Counted from the stretch's first letter, positions 1 through 9,329 are shown. The stretch is DNA of 64,000 nucleotides from Butyrivibrio sp. NC3005 (GCF_000424545.1 NZ_AUKC01000005.1:1-64000); one strand, 5' to 3'. Made by a program: numbers and translations. The notes: generated by a model from the letters alone, not told the origin.

Positions 1-102
<102 letters not shown>

Positions 103-337
103 ATATACCAATTATTCTCTGGTTCAGAATTACACTGACTTCTCAGAATAATTCTGCTCCGCAATTGATTTAAAATCAATTGGTGATTGGTGACTATACC
201 AATCATAATTTACCTTGTTAGGTTTTGTTCTCTGAATTTCTTTTGTTTCAATTTAATTGAAACGCTGGAATTTTCAGGGTTGCATTACTATTTAATTGTC
301 AAAGTTCTTAGTGCTGTTCCGTTCAACAGCGAAAATA
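103..337 (-). other. rrn leader with boxA-like antitermination site and processing stem
   Basis: This is the transcribed leader between the rrn promoters and 16S. At 288-310 the minus strand reads AAGAACTTTGACAATTAAATAG, here seen as AAGAACTTTG then ACAATTAAATAG, which resembles the boxA-like rrn leader element of Firmicutes. At 245-263 there is a near-perfect palindrome (GTTTCAATT / AATTGAAAC), and AT-rich inverted repeats lie around 163-182; these may be RNase III processing stems. A plus-strand reading frame at 187-534 lies in this leader and is not a gene. Confidence 0.6.
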
Positions 338-366
338 ATTTTAATACTTTTTCTGTCGCTTGTCAA
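338..366 (-). promoter_or_regulatory. rrn promoter, proximal (P2-like)
   Basis: Minus strand shows TTGACA (361-366), a 17-nt spacer and TAAAAT (338-343). The DNA upstream of the -35 is an A/T run (367-390), as expected for an UP element. The position about 235 nt ahead of 16S fits a ribosomal promoter. Confidence 0.75.
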
Positions 367-456
367 CTCTTTTTAAAAAATTTTTTTGAGACAACTTTTG
401 ATACCAACTGCATGAGAGCTAATTTGTTATCGGCGGTGCTCGCTGCGACGTGTTAT

Positions 457-485
457 AGATTACCTCTTTTTTTCCTCTTCGTCAA
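457..485 (-). promoter_or_regulatory. rrn promoter, distal (P1-like)
   Basis: Minus strand shows TTGACG (480-485), a 17-nt purine-rich spacer and TAATCT (457-462). Together with the proximal promoter this gives the usual tandem arrangement. The -10 is weaker than in the proximal one. Confidence 0.5.
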
Positions 486-740
486 CACTTTTTTTGATAT
501 TTTTTCAAAAATCGTTAATGCGATAACATTGTAACTTTTTTATAACATAATATCATCGGACAAAACACGGTCATAATCACGCTTTTATATAAGTAATGTC
601 AATATAATATGCCTGCATTCTTACAATCCTGTACTTCTACATGTACATCAAATATACTAATACTGTCTCCAAACTCTACTCGCTACATTTTTAATACGTA
701 TTCGTGTATTAAATACTATAACCTTTTTCACAAAAACATG

Positions 741-770
741 TGACAAATGTCATATCGGATAAATGACTCC
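741..770. promoter_or_regulatory. inverted repeats upstream of the ABC/two-component operon
   Basis: TGACA-AA-TGTCA lies at 741-752, and an overlapping GTCAT-(9)-ATGAC pair follows. The position, about 100 nt ahead of the ABC ATPase start, would suit an operator for the operon's own LuxR-type regulator. This is inference only. The rest of 486-867 is AT-rich and shows no gene. Confidence 0.3.
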
Positions 771-867
771 ATTCACTAACACCTTTTGGAAAATTTTTCT
801 ATGATATATTCAAGCTGATTCGTTAGCTACTACAAATCACAACCATTTAACGCAGGAGGAGTTGTAT

Positions 868-1809
868 ATGAATTCAAATATTGTATCTATCGACAATCTC
901 GTAAAAAGATATGGTGAGAAGGTTGCAGTTGATCACTTTTCACTTGAAATAAATGAAGGCGAAATTTTAGGTCTTCTTGGTCCTAATGGTTCTGGTAAAA
1001 CCACTACTATTAACTGCCTTTTATCTCTTCTTCAATACGATAAGGGTGATATTAAGATTTTTGGAAAGCCCATGAAATCTGATGCATATGATATTAAACG
1101 ACAAATTGGCGTTGTAATGCAAAATGTGGCTGTACTTGAAACTTTGAACGTATATGAAAATGTTGACTTTTTCTGCGGCCTTTATATCAAGGATAAATCG
1201 CTTCGCAAACAATATGTCGAAGAAGCTTTGGATTTTACCGGACTTACCGATTACAAAAAGTACAAGCCCAAAAAACTTTCTGGAGGGCTACTTAGGCGTT
1301 TGAACATTGCTTGCGGAATTGCACATAAACCAAAACTTATAATTTTCGATGAGCCAACTGTTGCAGTAGATCCGCAAAGCAGAAATGCAATTCTTGAAGG
1401 TATTAAAAAGATGAACAAAGAAGGCGCAACTGTCATTTATACATCTCATTATATGGAGGAAGTCGAGGAGCTTTGTTCTAGAATTGTCATTATGGATTAC
1501 GGAAAAAATATTGCAAATGGAACTTCAGCCGAGTTAAAAGCTTCGCTTACCAACCGTGAATCAATCAGGATTGGTCTTCCTGAAAAATCACCTAAAATAC
1601 TGTCTGATTTAAAGGAAATAAACCATGTTTATAAAATCGTTGAAGACGGGGATGATATTGTTATCAAATGTAATGGCGGCGAACACAACCTCGTACATAT
1701 ACTAAGTTACCTGACAGATAACAATATTCCTTTTGGTCATGTATCTACTCAATTGCCTACATTAAATGATGTTTTCCTTGAAATTACCGGAAAGGAGCTT
1801 AGAGACTGA
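868..1809 (+). CDS. ABC-2 type transporter ATP-binding protein
   Basis: This is the nucleotide-binding subunit of an ABC exporter, 313 aa and cytoplasmic at the membrane. Walker A GPNGSGKT is near residues 38-45, the Q-loop is in GVVMQN, the signature is LSGG near 137, Walker B is LIIFDEP near 157-163, and the switch His is in TSHYMEE. The C-terminal ~90 residues are the extension usual in drug and antibiotic exporters of the CcmA/NatA type. ATG at 868 is preferred over the upstream TTG at 862 because AGGAGG (854-859) sits 8 nt ahead of it. It overlaps the next permease by 1 nt and starts a five-gene operon ending in a two-component system. The substrate is unknown. Confidence 0.93.
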   Translation: MNSNIVSIDNLVKRYGEKVAVDHFSLEINEGEILGLLGPNGSGKTTTINCLLSLLQYDKGDIKIFGKPMKSDAYDIKRQIGVVMQNVAVLETLNVYENVDFFCGLYIKDKSLRKQYVEEALDFTGLTDYKKYKPKKLSGGLLRRLNIACGIAHKPKLIIFDEPTVAVDPQSRNAILEGIKKMNKEGATVIYTSHYMEEVEELCSRIVIMDYGKNIANGTSAELKASLTNRESIRIGLPEKSPKILSDLKEINHVYKIVEDGDDIVIKCNGGEHNLVHILSYLTDNNIPFGHVSTQLPTLNDVFLEITGKELRD

Positions 1810-2951
1810 TGTTTTTGAGAATATATTTTTATAAATTAAAAGAATTATCCCAAAAGCCATGGCTTGTCGGATGGAATATGGTGTTTCCTTTGGTTCTTGC
1901 CACTGCCTTTTTTCTTGGTTTCGGAAACATGATAAAAAACGATCCAAATGAATTCTCTACTATCAATGTTGGTTATGTAAATGCTGACAGTAACTCATAT
2001 TTTAAGACTGTTCTTGATGAGTTATCCAAAGATACTAAGGATAGAAAAAAAATTCTAACTGTTACTGAGTTTTGTTCCAAAGATAAAGCTTTAGAATCTA
2101 TGAATGACGGCCTAATAGATGGTTTTTACATTGACAATAATGATGACATTGAAACAATTGTTCCTTCAAATGGCATTACATCTACGACATTAAACCAGAT
2201 AGTCCGAGAATATGACAACACTCAGATAGTTATAAAAAATATCGCTAAAGATAATCCCCAAAAACTGGATTATGCAATAGCAAAATTAACCGAATCAGTT
2301 TCTTTCTTAAAAGAACATGAATTTGGAAATAACGTATCTCCTTATTTAAACTACTTTTTTTCATTATTATCCATGTCATGTCTATTTGCATCATGGATAA
2401 GTACAGCAATGCTTAACGGTTTTTGCGCCAACCTGACAAATGTAGGTATGCGTTTTGAATGCTCGCCAAGTCGTAAAATGCCTGCAATCACAGCTGGAAT
2501 TCTTGCCGGACTTACACTTCAGTCCTTTAGTAACACTATTGCTATTCTATACATGGAACATGTATTAGGTATAAACTTTGGAATTTCATTGTGGAACAGT
2601 CTTCTTATCACTACTTTGGGAAGTGGTGTAGGAATCTGCACGGGTGTTCTAATCGGAGCTGTAATAAAAAACCAAACCTTACGTGTTACTATTCCGCTTG
2701 CATTTTCAATGACCTGCTCTTTTTTCAGCGGACTTATGGTAGGACAAATCAAGCAGATTATACAATACCATTGCCCAATTATTAATAAAATCAATCCTGC
2801 TGCCCTTATAACTGACAGTTTATATATTTGTTCTGCATACGGAAAAACAAAAGAATACTATACCAATCTTTTGATTATGGTTTTGATAATTGTTCTTTCA
2901 CTATTTATCAGCAGTTTTTGTCTTAGGAGGAGAAGTTATGACAGTATTTAA
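1809..2951 (+). CDS. ABC-2 type transporter permease (first)
   Basis: Membrane subunit of 380 aa. One N-terminal transmembrane segment (about residues 15-35) precedes a large extracytoplasmic loop of about 150 residues, then five or six hydrophobic segments to the C-terminus. This is the ABC2_membrane_3 architecture of YhgE/NatB-like exporters. The start ATG overlaps the ATPase stop (TGATG). The C-terminal coding end overlaps the next permease start by 14 nt, so translational coupling is likely. With the second permease it probably forms a heterodimeric channel. Confidence 0.88.
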   Translation: MFLRIYFYKLKELSQKPWLVGWNMVFPLVLATAFFLGFGNMIKNDPNEFSTINVGYVNADSNSYFKTVLDELSKDTKDRKKILTVTEFCSKDKALESMNDGLIDGFYIDNNDDIETIVPSNGITSTTLNQIVREYDNTQIVIKNIAKDNPQKLDYAIAKLTESVSFLKEHEFGNNVSPYLNYFFSLLSMSCLFASWISTAMLNGFCANLTNVGMRFECSPSRKMPAITAGILAGLTLQSFSNTIAILYMEHVLGINFGISLWNSLLITTLGSGVGICTGVLIGAVIKNQTLRVTIPLAFSMTCSFFSGLMVGQIKQIIQYHCPIINKINPAALITDSLYICSAYGKTKEYYTNLLIMVLIIVLSLFISSFCLRRRSYDSI

Positions 2952-4104
2952 AGCAATTTTAAAATCTGTTAGAGAATACAAGATTACAATCATAATTTAT
3001 TTATTTGTCTTTATTCTTTTTGGTAATATGTCAGCACACGCAAATGCAACAAATACAAGCAGCATTTTCAAGGAAACTGTACTTAATGTTGCTATCAAAG
3101 ACGATGATAACTCAGTTATTAGTAAAGGTCTAATTGACTATCTGTCATCAACTCAGGAAGTCGAAATGATAAAGACCTCTAACTATAAAGAAATCAATGA
3201 TAATATTCGTTTTGGAATATACAACTATGCACTTATTATTCCTAAAGATTTTTCAAGCAAAATAAAGAGTGGCAACAACGAAAACACAGTAGAATATATT
3301 TCTCCTGGAAATAACGCTTCTGAATATCTTTTATCTGAGAAATTACGTACATATTTGCAGGATGTTGTGATATATTTAGATAGTGGTTATTCGGAGGAGG
3401 AGGCAATAAAGCTCACAAAAGAAAGTATGGAAGCTATTACTAAGGACTCTCCGTCAATAATACATACCAACAAGGAAAATGACATTTCTTACTTTGGCGC
3501 AATGTTCAGATTCAACGGATATACTCTTTTGATGATTTTATGCGTTTCGATTGGTTCTATACTTACCTTTATGAAAGACAAAGATGTAAAAAACCGTATT
3601 TCTGTCAGCGGAATGCATTTTGCAAAGAGAAATGTAGCTATTATCGGAGGCGTTTCTCTTATCGGATTTGCAATAACAACACTTGTAATTTTATCTGTTG
3701 TTCTTTTCAATTTATCTGCACTTAAAGATGGAAAAATATTATTCTATGCTATTAACACTTATGTTCTTATGTTAACAGGATTGGGAATGGCATATATGAT
3801 AAGCTCTATTTCTTTGAATGACAATATCATTAATATGGTTTCAAATATGACAGTTTTGTCGATGAGCTTTTTGTGTGGTGTATTTGTCGATGTAGAATTT
3901 TTATCTGCCTCTATAATTAAATTAGCACATTTTTTGCCTTTGTACTGGTATACAACCGCTACTCGCTTAGTTGATACAACTCCTGTAGGCGACATTATTT
4001 GTCCAAAATATGTATTATATTTAGTGATTCAATTTACGTTTGCACTGATTTTTGTCGCAGCAGGTCTTATTATTTCAAGGAAAAAAGAAAAATATGCTGT
4101 ATGA
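2938..4104 (+). CDS. ABC-2 type transporter permease (second)
   Basis: Second membrane subunit, 388 aa, with the same plan as the first: an N-terminal helix, a roughly 170-residue external domain, then five to six C-terminal helices. The start is placed at ATG 2938 because AGGAGG (2925-2930) lies 7 nt upstream; this removes 16 residues from the longest possible frame. It overlaps both neighbours. Having two paralogous permeases and one ATPase is common in peptide- or drug-exporting ABC-2 systems controlled by LuxR-type two-component systems. Confidence 0.88.
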   Translation: MTVFKAILKSVREYKITIIIYLFVFILFGNMSAHANATNTSSIFKETVLNVAIKDDDNSVISKGLIDYLSSTQEVEMIKTSNYKEINDNIRFGIYNYALIIPKDFSSKIKSGNNENTVEYISPGNNASEYLLSEKLRTYLQDVVIYLDSGYSEEEAIKLTKESMEAITKDSPSIIHTNKENDISYFGAMFRFNGYTLLMILCVSIGSILTFMKDKDVKNRISVSGMHFAKRNVAIIGGVSLIGFAITTLVILSVVLFNLSALKDGKILFYAINTYVLMLTGLGMAYMISSISLNDNIINMVSNMTVLSMSFLCGVFVDVEFLSASIIKLAHFLPLYWYTTATRLVDTTPVGDIICPKYVLYLVIQFTFALIFVAAGLIISRKKEKYAV

Positions 4105-5092
4105 TATCGTTATTAGATTATTTGAATTTCTAGGATTTTTGATTCTTATTAACGCAAACGGCGTTACAACTGTTACAGTTGTAATGTCTCTTTGTATGTT
4201 TTTTATTCTTGAAGTCAGCATTCTTTTTAAGAACAAAAAGCTAAGCCTAATTCTAACTCTAATTCCTTTTCTGATAACTTTTACATTTATTATCTACAGC
4301 AAAAATAACGTTCTTTTACGCAGCTTTTCTTGCATATATGTTTTATGCTTTACTCTTATTTCGCTTTATCTATACGAAAAAGTGTGTTTATTCAAGAAAA
4401 GATTCCACAAAACCTATGACGAAAGCAAAGAACAGGAATCTATTCTAAAGGAAAAGAACAAAAAATTGTTATCAAGCCAAGATGAACAAGTACACTTGGC
4501 TACATTAGCCGAAAGAAACCGGATTGCAAGAGAAATTCATGATAATGTCGGTCATCTATTATCAAGATCTATCCTTTTGCTGGGTGCGATTACTACAGTT
4601 AACAGTGACGAAAAAATCAATCCACAATTAAAAATGCTTTCAGACACTTTAGATGAGTCTATGAAAAAAATGCGTGAATCTGTCCACGATCTATATGATG
4701 ATTCTATTGATTTGGAAAAAAATATAAACGAAATTATAAACGAATTAAATGGATTTACAATATTAAGCGAAATTGACTGCGACGAATCTATTCCCAAAAA
4801 TGTCAAACTTGCTCTTATAGGAATTTTAAAAGAGGCTGTCAATAATATTTTAAAACACAGCAATGGTGACTGTGTTAAAATAATCCTTCATCAAAACTAC
4901 AGTTTTTGCAGTTTATCTGTATATGATAATGGAACTTTAACAAGTGAAGAAAAAGATAAAATATCTCTTGAAAACTGCAATGGTATTGGTTTAAATAATA
5001 TAAGACAGAGGGCAAGGCAACTAGGAGGAGATGCTTATTTTTATAGCAATAACGGCTTCACTGTATTTGCAAGACTTCCCTTTCAACTATAA
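4094..5092 (+). CDS. sensor histidine kinase, HisKA_3 (DesK/LiaS/NarX type)
   Basis: Membrane-bound sensor kinase of about 332 aa. The N-terminus has four hydrophobic segments (residues ~1-110) with almost no external domain, then a short coiled coil, then the HisKA_3 box ERNRIAREIHDNVGH with phospho-acceptor His near residue 149. The HATPase_c domain has N-box EAVNNILKH and a G-box with NGIGLNNI. Such 'intramembrane-sensing' kinases usually pair with ABC transporters and cell-envelope stress. The ATG at 4094 overlaps the permease stop by 11 nt; upstream AAGGA at 4077-4081 is 12 nt away. Its partner is the next gene. Confidence 0.92.
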   Translation: MLYDIVIRLFEFLGFLILINANGVTTVTVVMSLCMFFILEVSILFKNKKLSLILTLIPFLITFTFIIYSKNNVLLRSFSCIYVLCFTLISLYLYEKVCLFKKRFHKTYDESKEQESILKEKNKKLLSSQDEQVHLATLAERNRIAREIHDNVGHLLSRSILLLGAITTVNSDEKINPQLKMLSDTLDESMKKMRESVHDLYDDSIDLEKNINEIINELNGFTILSEIDCDESIPKNVKLALIGILKEAVNNILKHSNGDCVKIILHQNYSFCSLSVYDNGTLTSEEKDKISLENCNGIGLNNIRQRARQLGGDAYFYSNNGFTVFARLPFQL

Positions 5093-5118
5093 TTTCTGGG
5101 AGTATAAAAGGATTGATA

Positions 5119-5766
5119 ATGGACAAGAAAAGAATACTAATAATCGATGATGATGAACTTATTACCATGTCACTGGAAATGATTATTTCTGCTGATCCTG
5201 ATTTTACGATTGTTGGAAAAGGATGCAGTGGAGTTGAAGCTATATCCTTATTTGAAGAACTAAAACCTGATTTGCTATTAATGGATATACGAATGGAGAA
5301 TATGAACGGCTTAGATGCTGCTGATAAGATTCTATCTACCCATAAAGATGCCGCTATACTATTCCTTACAACTTTTTCTGACGAGGAATACATTGTTAAG
5401 GCATTAAAACTAGGTGTAAGAGGATATCTTTTAAAGCAAGACTATAAAGCTCTACCTGCTGCTATTCACGCCGCAATAGACGGACAGAGCGTTTTTGGAG
5501 GTGCTATTGTCAATAAACTTCCAACTCTTATGTCTGCAAAATCTTCCAACTCTTTTGACTACAAAAAATATGAAATCACTGAAAAAGAATTCGAAGTAAT
5601 GCAACTTGTCTCTGACGGATTCTCCAACAAAGAAATCTCGCAAAAACTCTTTCTTTCTGAAGGTACTGTCAGAAACTATCTTTCTTCAATGCTTGAAAAG
5701 CTTAATCTAAGAGATAGAACACAGCTTGCAATTTTCTATCTCAAAACGCAGAACAACCTTAACTGA
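5119..5766 (+). CDS. response regulator, NarL/LuxR family
   Basis: Receiver plus LuxR-type helix-turn-helix, 215 aa. The acidic pocket is DDDE near the N-terminus and phospho-acceptor Asp is D56 in LLMDIR. The receiver's Thr and Lys are present (TTFS; LLKQD). The GerE/LuxR HTH lies at about residues 150-210 (TEKEFEVMQLVSDGFSNKEI and SEGTVRNYLSSMLEKL). ATG 5119 is chosen because AAAGGA ends 6 nt upstream; a TTG at 5113 is also in frame. It probably controls its own operon (see the inverted repeats at 741-770). Its stop is 4 nt from the convergent GGDEF gene. Confidence 0.94.
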   Translation: MDKKRILIIDDDELITMSLEMIISADPDFTIVGKGCSGVEAISLFEELKPDLLLMDIRMENMNGLDAADKILSTHKDAAILFLTTFSDEEYIVKALKLGVRGYLLKQDYKALPAAIHAAIDGQSVFGGAIVNKLPTLMSAKSSNSFDYKKYEITEKEFEVMQLVSDGFSNKEISQKLFLSEGTVRNYLSSMLEKLNLRDRTQLAIFYLKTQNNLN

Positions 5767-5770
5767 TTTT

Positions 5771-6985
5771 CTAATTCTTTTGATTGAGTAGATGATATTT
5801 CTTTTTGTTTTCATAAAGCATATTATCAGCTTTTTTGATAAAATCACTTTTATCCATCCATGATTCATAAAAGCAATATCCAAACGAAAGAGATATCTTG
5901 TACTCGATTTTTTCATTTTTGGTATATGCTTCAAGGTAATTATTTATTTGAGTAATAAGATTATTAACTGGTTCTTCATCCTCTGCAACCATTATTATGC
6001 CAAATTCATCACCGCCAAAGCGAAAAATAAAGCATCTGTATTCTCTGTACATTCCGGCTATTTTTCGCATAGCATCTGCTATTTCTATAAGAGCCTTGTC
6101 ACCAATGTCATGACCAAAGCCATCATTTATCGCTTTAAAATCATTGGCATCTATCATAATAAGCCATAATTTTTTTCCTGAAATATTTTTAATATTTTCA
6201 ATCTGCCTTCCCATAACAAAATACATTTCTCTTTTATTAGAAAGTTTTGTCAATGAATCAAGCGAAACCTGTGATTCAACTTCATGAAAATAATACATAT
6301 ATACGCCCAATGCAAGAACTATAGAATATACCGGAATAGGATCAAGCTGAGTATTTATTAGAGCAGATATACTTATAGCAGCAGACAAAAACATAATGTA
6401 TATAACATGATACTCATTTTTTTCTCTAGTACTCATATTATTTTTAATGTATGAGTAAAAACGCATTATTACATTCCCTATCATTATTCCGTATGGAAAC
6501 AAACTTCCTAAAAGAAACAGTTCTCCTCTTTCATAATGATATGCATGGATGGTTGAATCATACACTATATTATACAAAAATCTATATTTTAAATTGAGAA
6601 CTTCCAGAAACAGTGTAAATCCAAATGGTATAAATAATAATAATTTCTTTTTCTTTGAATAAATCTGCCCACAAGAATAGTCATAATAAAGCGTCAGATT
6701 ATAATAAATCATTATATCAAAAATAAAATAAACAAAATTTACTATAAGCGCAGCTCTTTCTGAACAAATAATAATTCCAGCATCTATCCACTTCCATATA
6801 GTATTAAGCACTATCATTCCGCTTCCAAGTATCGAAACATATTTCCCATATGTCCTTCCTCTTGTATAAACAGAAGAATAACGTTCTCTTAAGGCAACAA
6901 AAGCGAATAAAGCGATACACAAAATGCTTATTACTGTATATAATTTAATAAAATTAAGTCTATAATTATCAACTCCAAAATTCAT
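5771..6985 (-). CDS. diguanylate cyclase, seven-helix membrane sensor + GGDEF
   Basis: Makes cyclic di-GMP from two GTP. About seven hydrophobic segments fill residues 1-225, followed by the GGDEF domain. The active loop is RFGGDEF (GGDEF at residues 324-328) with the substrate-binding DANDFKAINDGFGHDIGD block, so the enzyme should be active. No RxxD inhibitory site is evident just upstream. The start ATG is preceded by TGAGGATG. The PilZ protein just upstream on the same strand is a likely c-di-GMP effector. Confidence 0.93.
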   Translation of the reverse strand: MNFGVDNYRLNFIKLYTVISILCIALFAFVALRERYSSVYTRGRTYGKYVSILGSGMIVLNTIWKWIDAGIIICSERAALIVNFVYFIFDIMIYYNLTLYYDYSCGQIYSKKKKLLLFIPFGFTLFLEVLNLKYRFLYNIVYDSTIHAYHYERGELFLLGSLFPYGIMIGNVIMRFYSYIKNNMSTREKNEYHVIYIMFLSAAISISALINTQLDPIPVYSIVLALGVYMYYFHEVESQVSLDSLTKLSNKREMYFVMGRQIENIKNISGKKLWLIMIDANDFKAINDGFGHDIGDKALIEIADAMRKIAGMYREYRCFIFRFGGDEFGIIMVAEDEEPVNNLITQINNYLEAYTKNEKIEYKISLSFGYCFYESWMDKSDFIKKADNMLYENKKKYHLLNQKN

Positions 6986-7029
6986 ACAAACATCCTCACT
7001 GGGTGCTTTAATAATCTTCCCGAAAATCT

Positions 7030-7159
7030 ATAGGTTATTGTTTTCATCAGGAAAATCAATAACCGTACCAGACCAAAATTTGTCGTTAAGACAAATTTTG
7101 TCCTGCAAAGCAGGATTCTTGCTGATGATTATCCTAAATCTCAGCAAGAAGTCATAGAT
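7030..7159 (+). repeat. dispersed multi-hairpin repeat, copy 1
   Basis: First of three copies in the window (others at 20019-20148, minus, and 42132-42229). It contains four consecutive stems: GGTTATTG/CAATAACC (7033-7040/7057-7064), AAAATTTGTC/GACAAATTTT (7075-7084/7090-7099), CCTGC/GCAGG (7102-7106/7110-7114) and TTCTTGCTGA/TCAGCAAGAA (7116-7125/7141-7150). By eye it differs from copy 2 at about three positions over ~130 nt. It sits between a GGDEF gene and a PilZ gene, sense strand opposite to both. Confidence 0.85.
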
Positions 7160-7161
7160 TT

Positions 7162-7289
7162 TTGTCACTACGTTCCAAAAACTACGCAAACTGGCCATTT
7201 AAAAAGGCTTCGCCTTGGACCAGTTTGCCACTTGATTTTTGTTCTCACGAAACTCGCAGTAAATGCGAGTTTCTGAATGTAAGTGACAA
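7162..7289. repeat. three-way-junction hairpin element next to repeat copy 1
   Basis: The outer stem pairs 7162-7175 with 7275-7289 (14 bp with one bulge and a G-T pair). It encloses two arms: GCAAACTGG/CCAGTTTGC (7186-7194/7220-7228, with an inner AAGGC/GCCTT stem) and GAAACTCGCA/TGCGAGTTTC (7249-7258/7264-7273). It ends in CAAGAAGTCAT, the same end as the neighbouring repeat. No gene is convincing in 6986-7378. Confidence 0.6.
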
Positions 7290-7324
7290 GAAGTCATTCT
7301 TTTTTAAATATCGACATTTTATTC

Positions 7325-7360
7325 AAAAAAATTACTGCTTACACAATATATGTAAGCAGT
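7325..7360 (-). terminator. Rho-independent terminator of the PilZ gene
   Basis: Minus strand: a perfect 10-bp stem ACTGCTTACA/TGTAAGCAGT (7334-7343/7351-7360) followed by a T run (7325-7333). Confidence 0.8.
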
Positions 7361-7378
7361 AGTCTTTATCTTTTAACT

Positions 7379-7729
7379 TTATTCATTTTGCGGAATCAAC
7401 ATTTCAACAGTTTCGTAAACTTCAATCCTTTTTCTATCTGTATCTGGCATTCCTATAAAGATACATCCATATTTATAACCTTCTTCAAGTTTCTCTGATC
7501 TGACAATCTGTAAAAAAACAACCAGTGTTTCTTTAGTCCATATAGTCAGAGATGCTTCATAAATATCTCCAATCATCAATTGTTTGTCACATAAAAAGCC
7601 TATTCCAAAACGTGAACAGTCCGTTACTGTGATTTGAGCTTCTTCTTCGCCTCCAGTATCATCACCAAGCGCTTTTATGATAATTGAACCGGTAAGATCG
7701 AGGCGTCTAACTCTTCTTCTCTCTTCCAT
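7379..7729 (-). CDS. PilZ domain protein (c-di-GMP receptor)
   Basis: Stand-alone PilZ domain of 116 aa, predicted cytoplasmic. Both c-di-GMP binding motifs are visible: the Arg-rich start (EERRRVRRL, the RxxxR motif) and DCSRFGIGF (D-x-S-x-x-G). PilZ proteins link c-di-GMP to motility or exopolysaccharide. The GGDEF enzyme lies downstream on the same strand, separated by a terminator and the hairpin repeats, so they are neighbours but probably not one transcript. Confidence 0.88.
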   Translation of the reverse strand: MEERRRVRRLDLTGSIIIKALGDDTGGEEEAQITVTDCSRFGIGFLCDKQLMIGDIYEASLTIWTKETLVVFLQIVRSEKLEEGYKYGCIFIGMPDTDRKRIEVYETVEMLIPQNE

Positions 7730-7835
7730 ACACGATTTCCCTTCTTAGAAAAATCCATATCCAAAACAGCACTATCAAAAACGAAATTACATTTAAATTA
7801 TATCGCTTATAAGTTTTGTTGTCTATAAAAAATCT

Positions 7836-9329
7836 TTAGTATATCACAACCGGAGTCCCTATCTTTACAATTCCATACAAAGTTTTAGCATTTTGAGTCG
7901 ACATATTAATGCAACCATGAGAACCGCTTGTCTTATAAATTTTGTTTCCAAAATCCTGTCTCCATGAAGCATCATGCATTCCTACCCCTTTATATACAGC
8001 CATCCAGTATTTAACGTAGGATATATATCCTGGTCCTCTTAAATATCTGTTTCGACTCTTTGAGTACACATAATAAACTCCTGTTGGAGTGTTTCTTTTT
8101 AGTTTTTCATTTCCTGTCACTATTTCGCAATCCATTACAAGTTGCGCATTAGCATAATAGTACAAATGTTGTCCTTTTATATCAATCTCAACATAAGTCT
8201 GTCCAATATCATCATTACAATCAGCAAAAGTGTGAATAACAGATTTTGGCTCATGAACACCCTTTTTTTCTTTTAGTATGCTATCTATTATAAATTTAAA
8301 TTCAACATCCGTATCAATTATGTTTCCATAGCTTCCAATATCTGTCTGAATAATTTTTCCAAATGCAGTTCTAAAATTTCTGTTTTTGTCAATTGTTGTA
8401 TAGTGTCCACACAAGCCATCTATCTGCTCGTACAATAAAGATTCACTTATTATGATGTTAGAATTGTCATCTACTGCAAAACCATTTTCTATATGTATTT
8501 TTTTAGGAAAATTTACTTCTTTTTTATTGACTATAAAAAGGCCCTCACCTTTCCTTGACTTACGCTTTTCTTTTGAAACAATATCAACCACATCCTGAGT
8601 TACTATAGCTCCTGCAAGAATTGAATCCAATTCCTGCTCATTTCCCCCAAATTTGTAGATTATACCTGTACTTTGAGCTTTTTCTATCTTCTTGTAGGTA
8701 TTCATAACAGTTTTCATTTTAGCAGAAACAGGTAAATTTTTATAACATCCGTTGTTTTTAGTTAATTCTACTCTTTTTTTCCCTGTTATTATTGCTTTTT
8801 TTATAACATTAAATATCTGTTCTTTGTCCGGAACATCTTTGGTAGTATCTAATAGCTTATAACCTTCATCTACCAGATAAACTATTTTTATTCCTTTTTG
8901 GGATTTTTTTTGAAAAATATCCCATGAACTCACCTCTTTAAGCAACAACTCATCATTCATGGATACGTCTGGAACTATAATACTATCTTTGGGTTTATTG
9001 GTAAAATTTCCCAAAAAAGAAAATGAATTTTGATTTCTTAATAATTTTTGAAGACTTTTGGAATAGTCGAGATTAATGTTAAATTTGTGCAGATTCAGTT
9101 CATATATCTGCTTATCCTTACTTATAACCTGCAAGCTATTAACTTTAGCTGTTTCAGATAAAAGCTTCGAGGCTTCATCAAGAGTAAGTCCTGTGATGTA
9201 TTGCCCATTGGCAAATGTTCCAAATAAAAAACGGTCGCGATAATGATAGGCAAGTGTAAAATATACACTCGCCATCACAATCGTGATTGAAATTATGGTT
9301 CGTAAAAAATACTTACCAAATGTTTTCAT
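7836..9329 (-). CDS. L,D-transpeptidase (YkuD) with N-terminal peptidoglycan-binding domain
   Basis: Cell-wall enzyme of about 497 aa forming 3-3 crosslinks or attaching stem peptides. One N-terminal transmembrane segment (~residues 10-30) anchors it. A PG_binding_4/VanW-like region follows (GLTLDEASKLL), and the C-terminal YkuD domain ends with SHGCINMS, the catalytic Cys being near residue 473. The start is ATG 9329, overlapping the ilvB stop (TGATG) by 1 nt, not the TTG at 9332. It is translationally coupled to a branched-chain amino acid gene, an unusual partner. Confidence 0.92.
   Translation of the reverse strand: MKTFGKYFLRTIISITIVMASVYFTLAYHYRDRFLFGTFANGQYITGLTLDEASKLLSETAKVNSLQVISKDKQIYELNLHKFNINLDYSKSLQKLLRNQNSFSFLGNFTNKPKDSIIVPDVSMNDELLLKEVSSWDIFQKKSQKGIKIVYLVDEGYKLLDTTKDVPDKEQIFNVIKKAIITGKKRVELTKNNGCYKNLPVSAKMKTVMNTYKKIEKAQSTGIIYKFGGNEQELDSILAGAIVTQDVVDIVSKEKRKSRKGEGLFIVNKKEVNFPKKIHIENGFAVDDNSNIIISESLLYEQIDGLCGHYTTIDKNRNFRTAFGKIIQTDIGSYGNIIDTDVEFKFIIDSILKEKKGVHEPKSVIHTFADCNDDIGQTYVEIDIKGQHLYYYANAQLVMDCEIVTGNEKLKRNTPTGVYYVYSKSRNRYLRGPGYISYVKYWMAVYKGVGMHDASWRQDFGNKIYKTSGSHGCINMSTQNAKTLYGIVKIGTPVVIY

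Noticed and set aside
187-534. 115-codon plus-strand reading frame at the left end
   Set aside because: Lies opposite the rrn leader and promoters; no ribosome binding site and no sensible protein.
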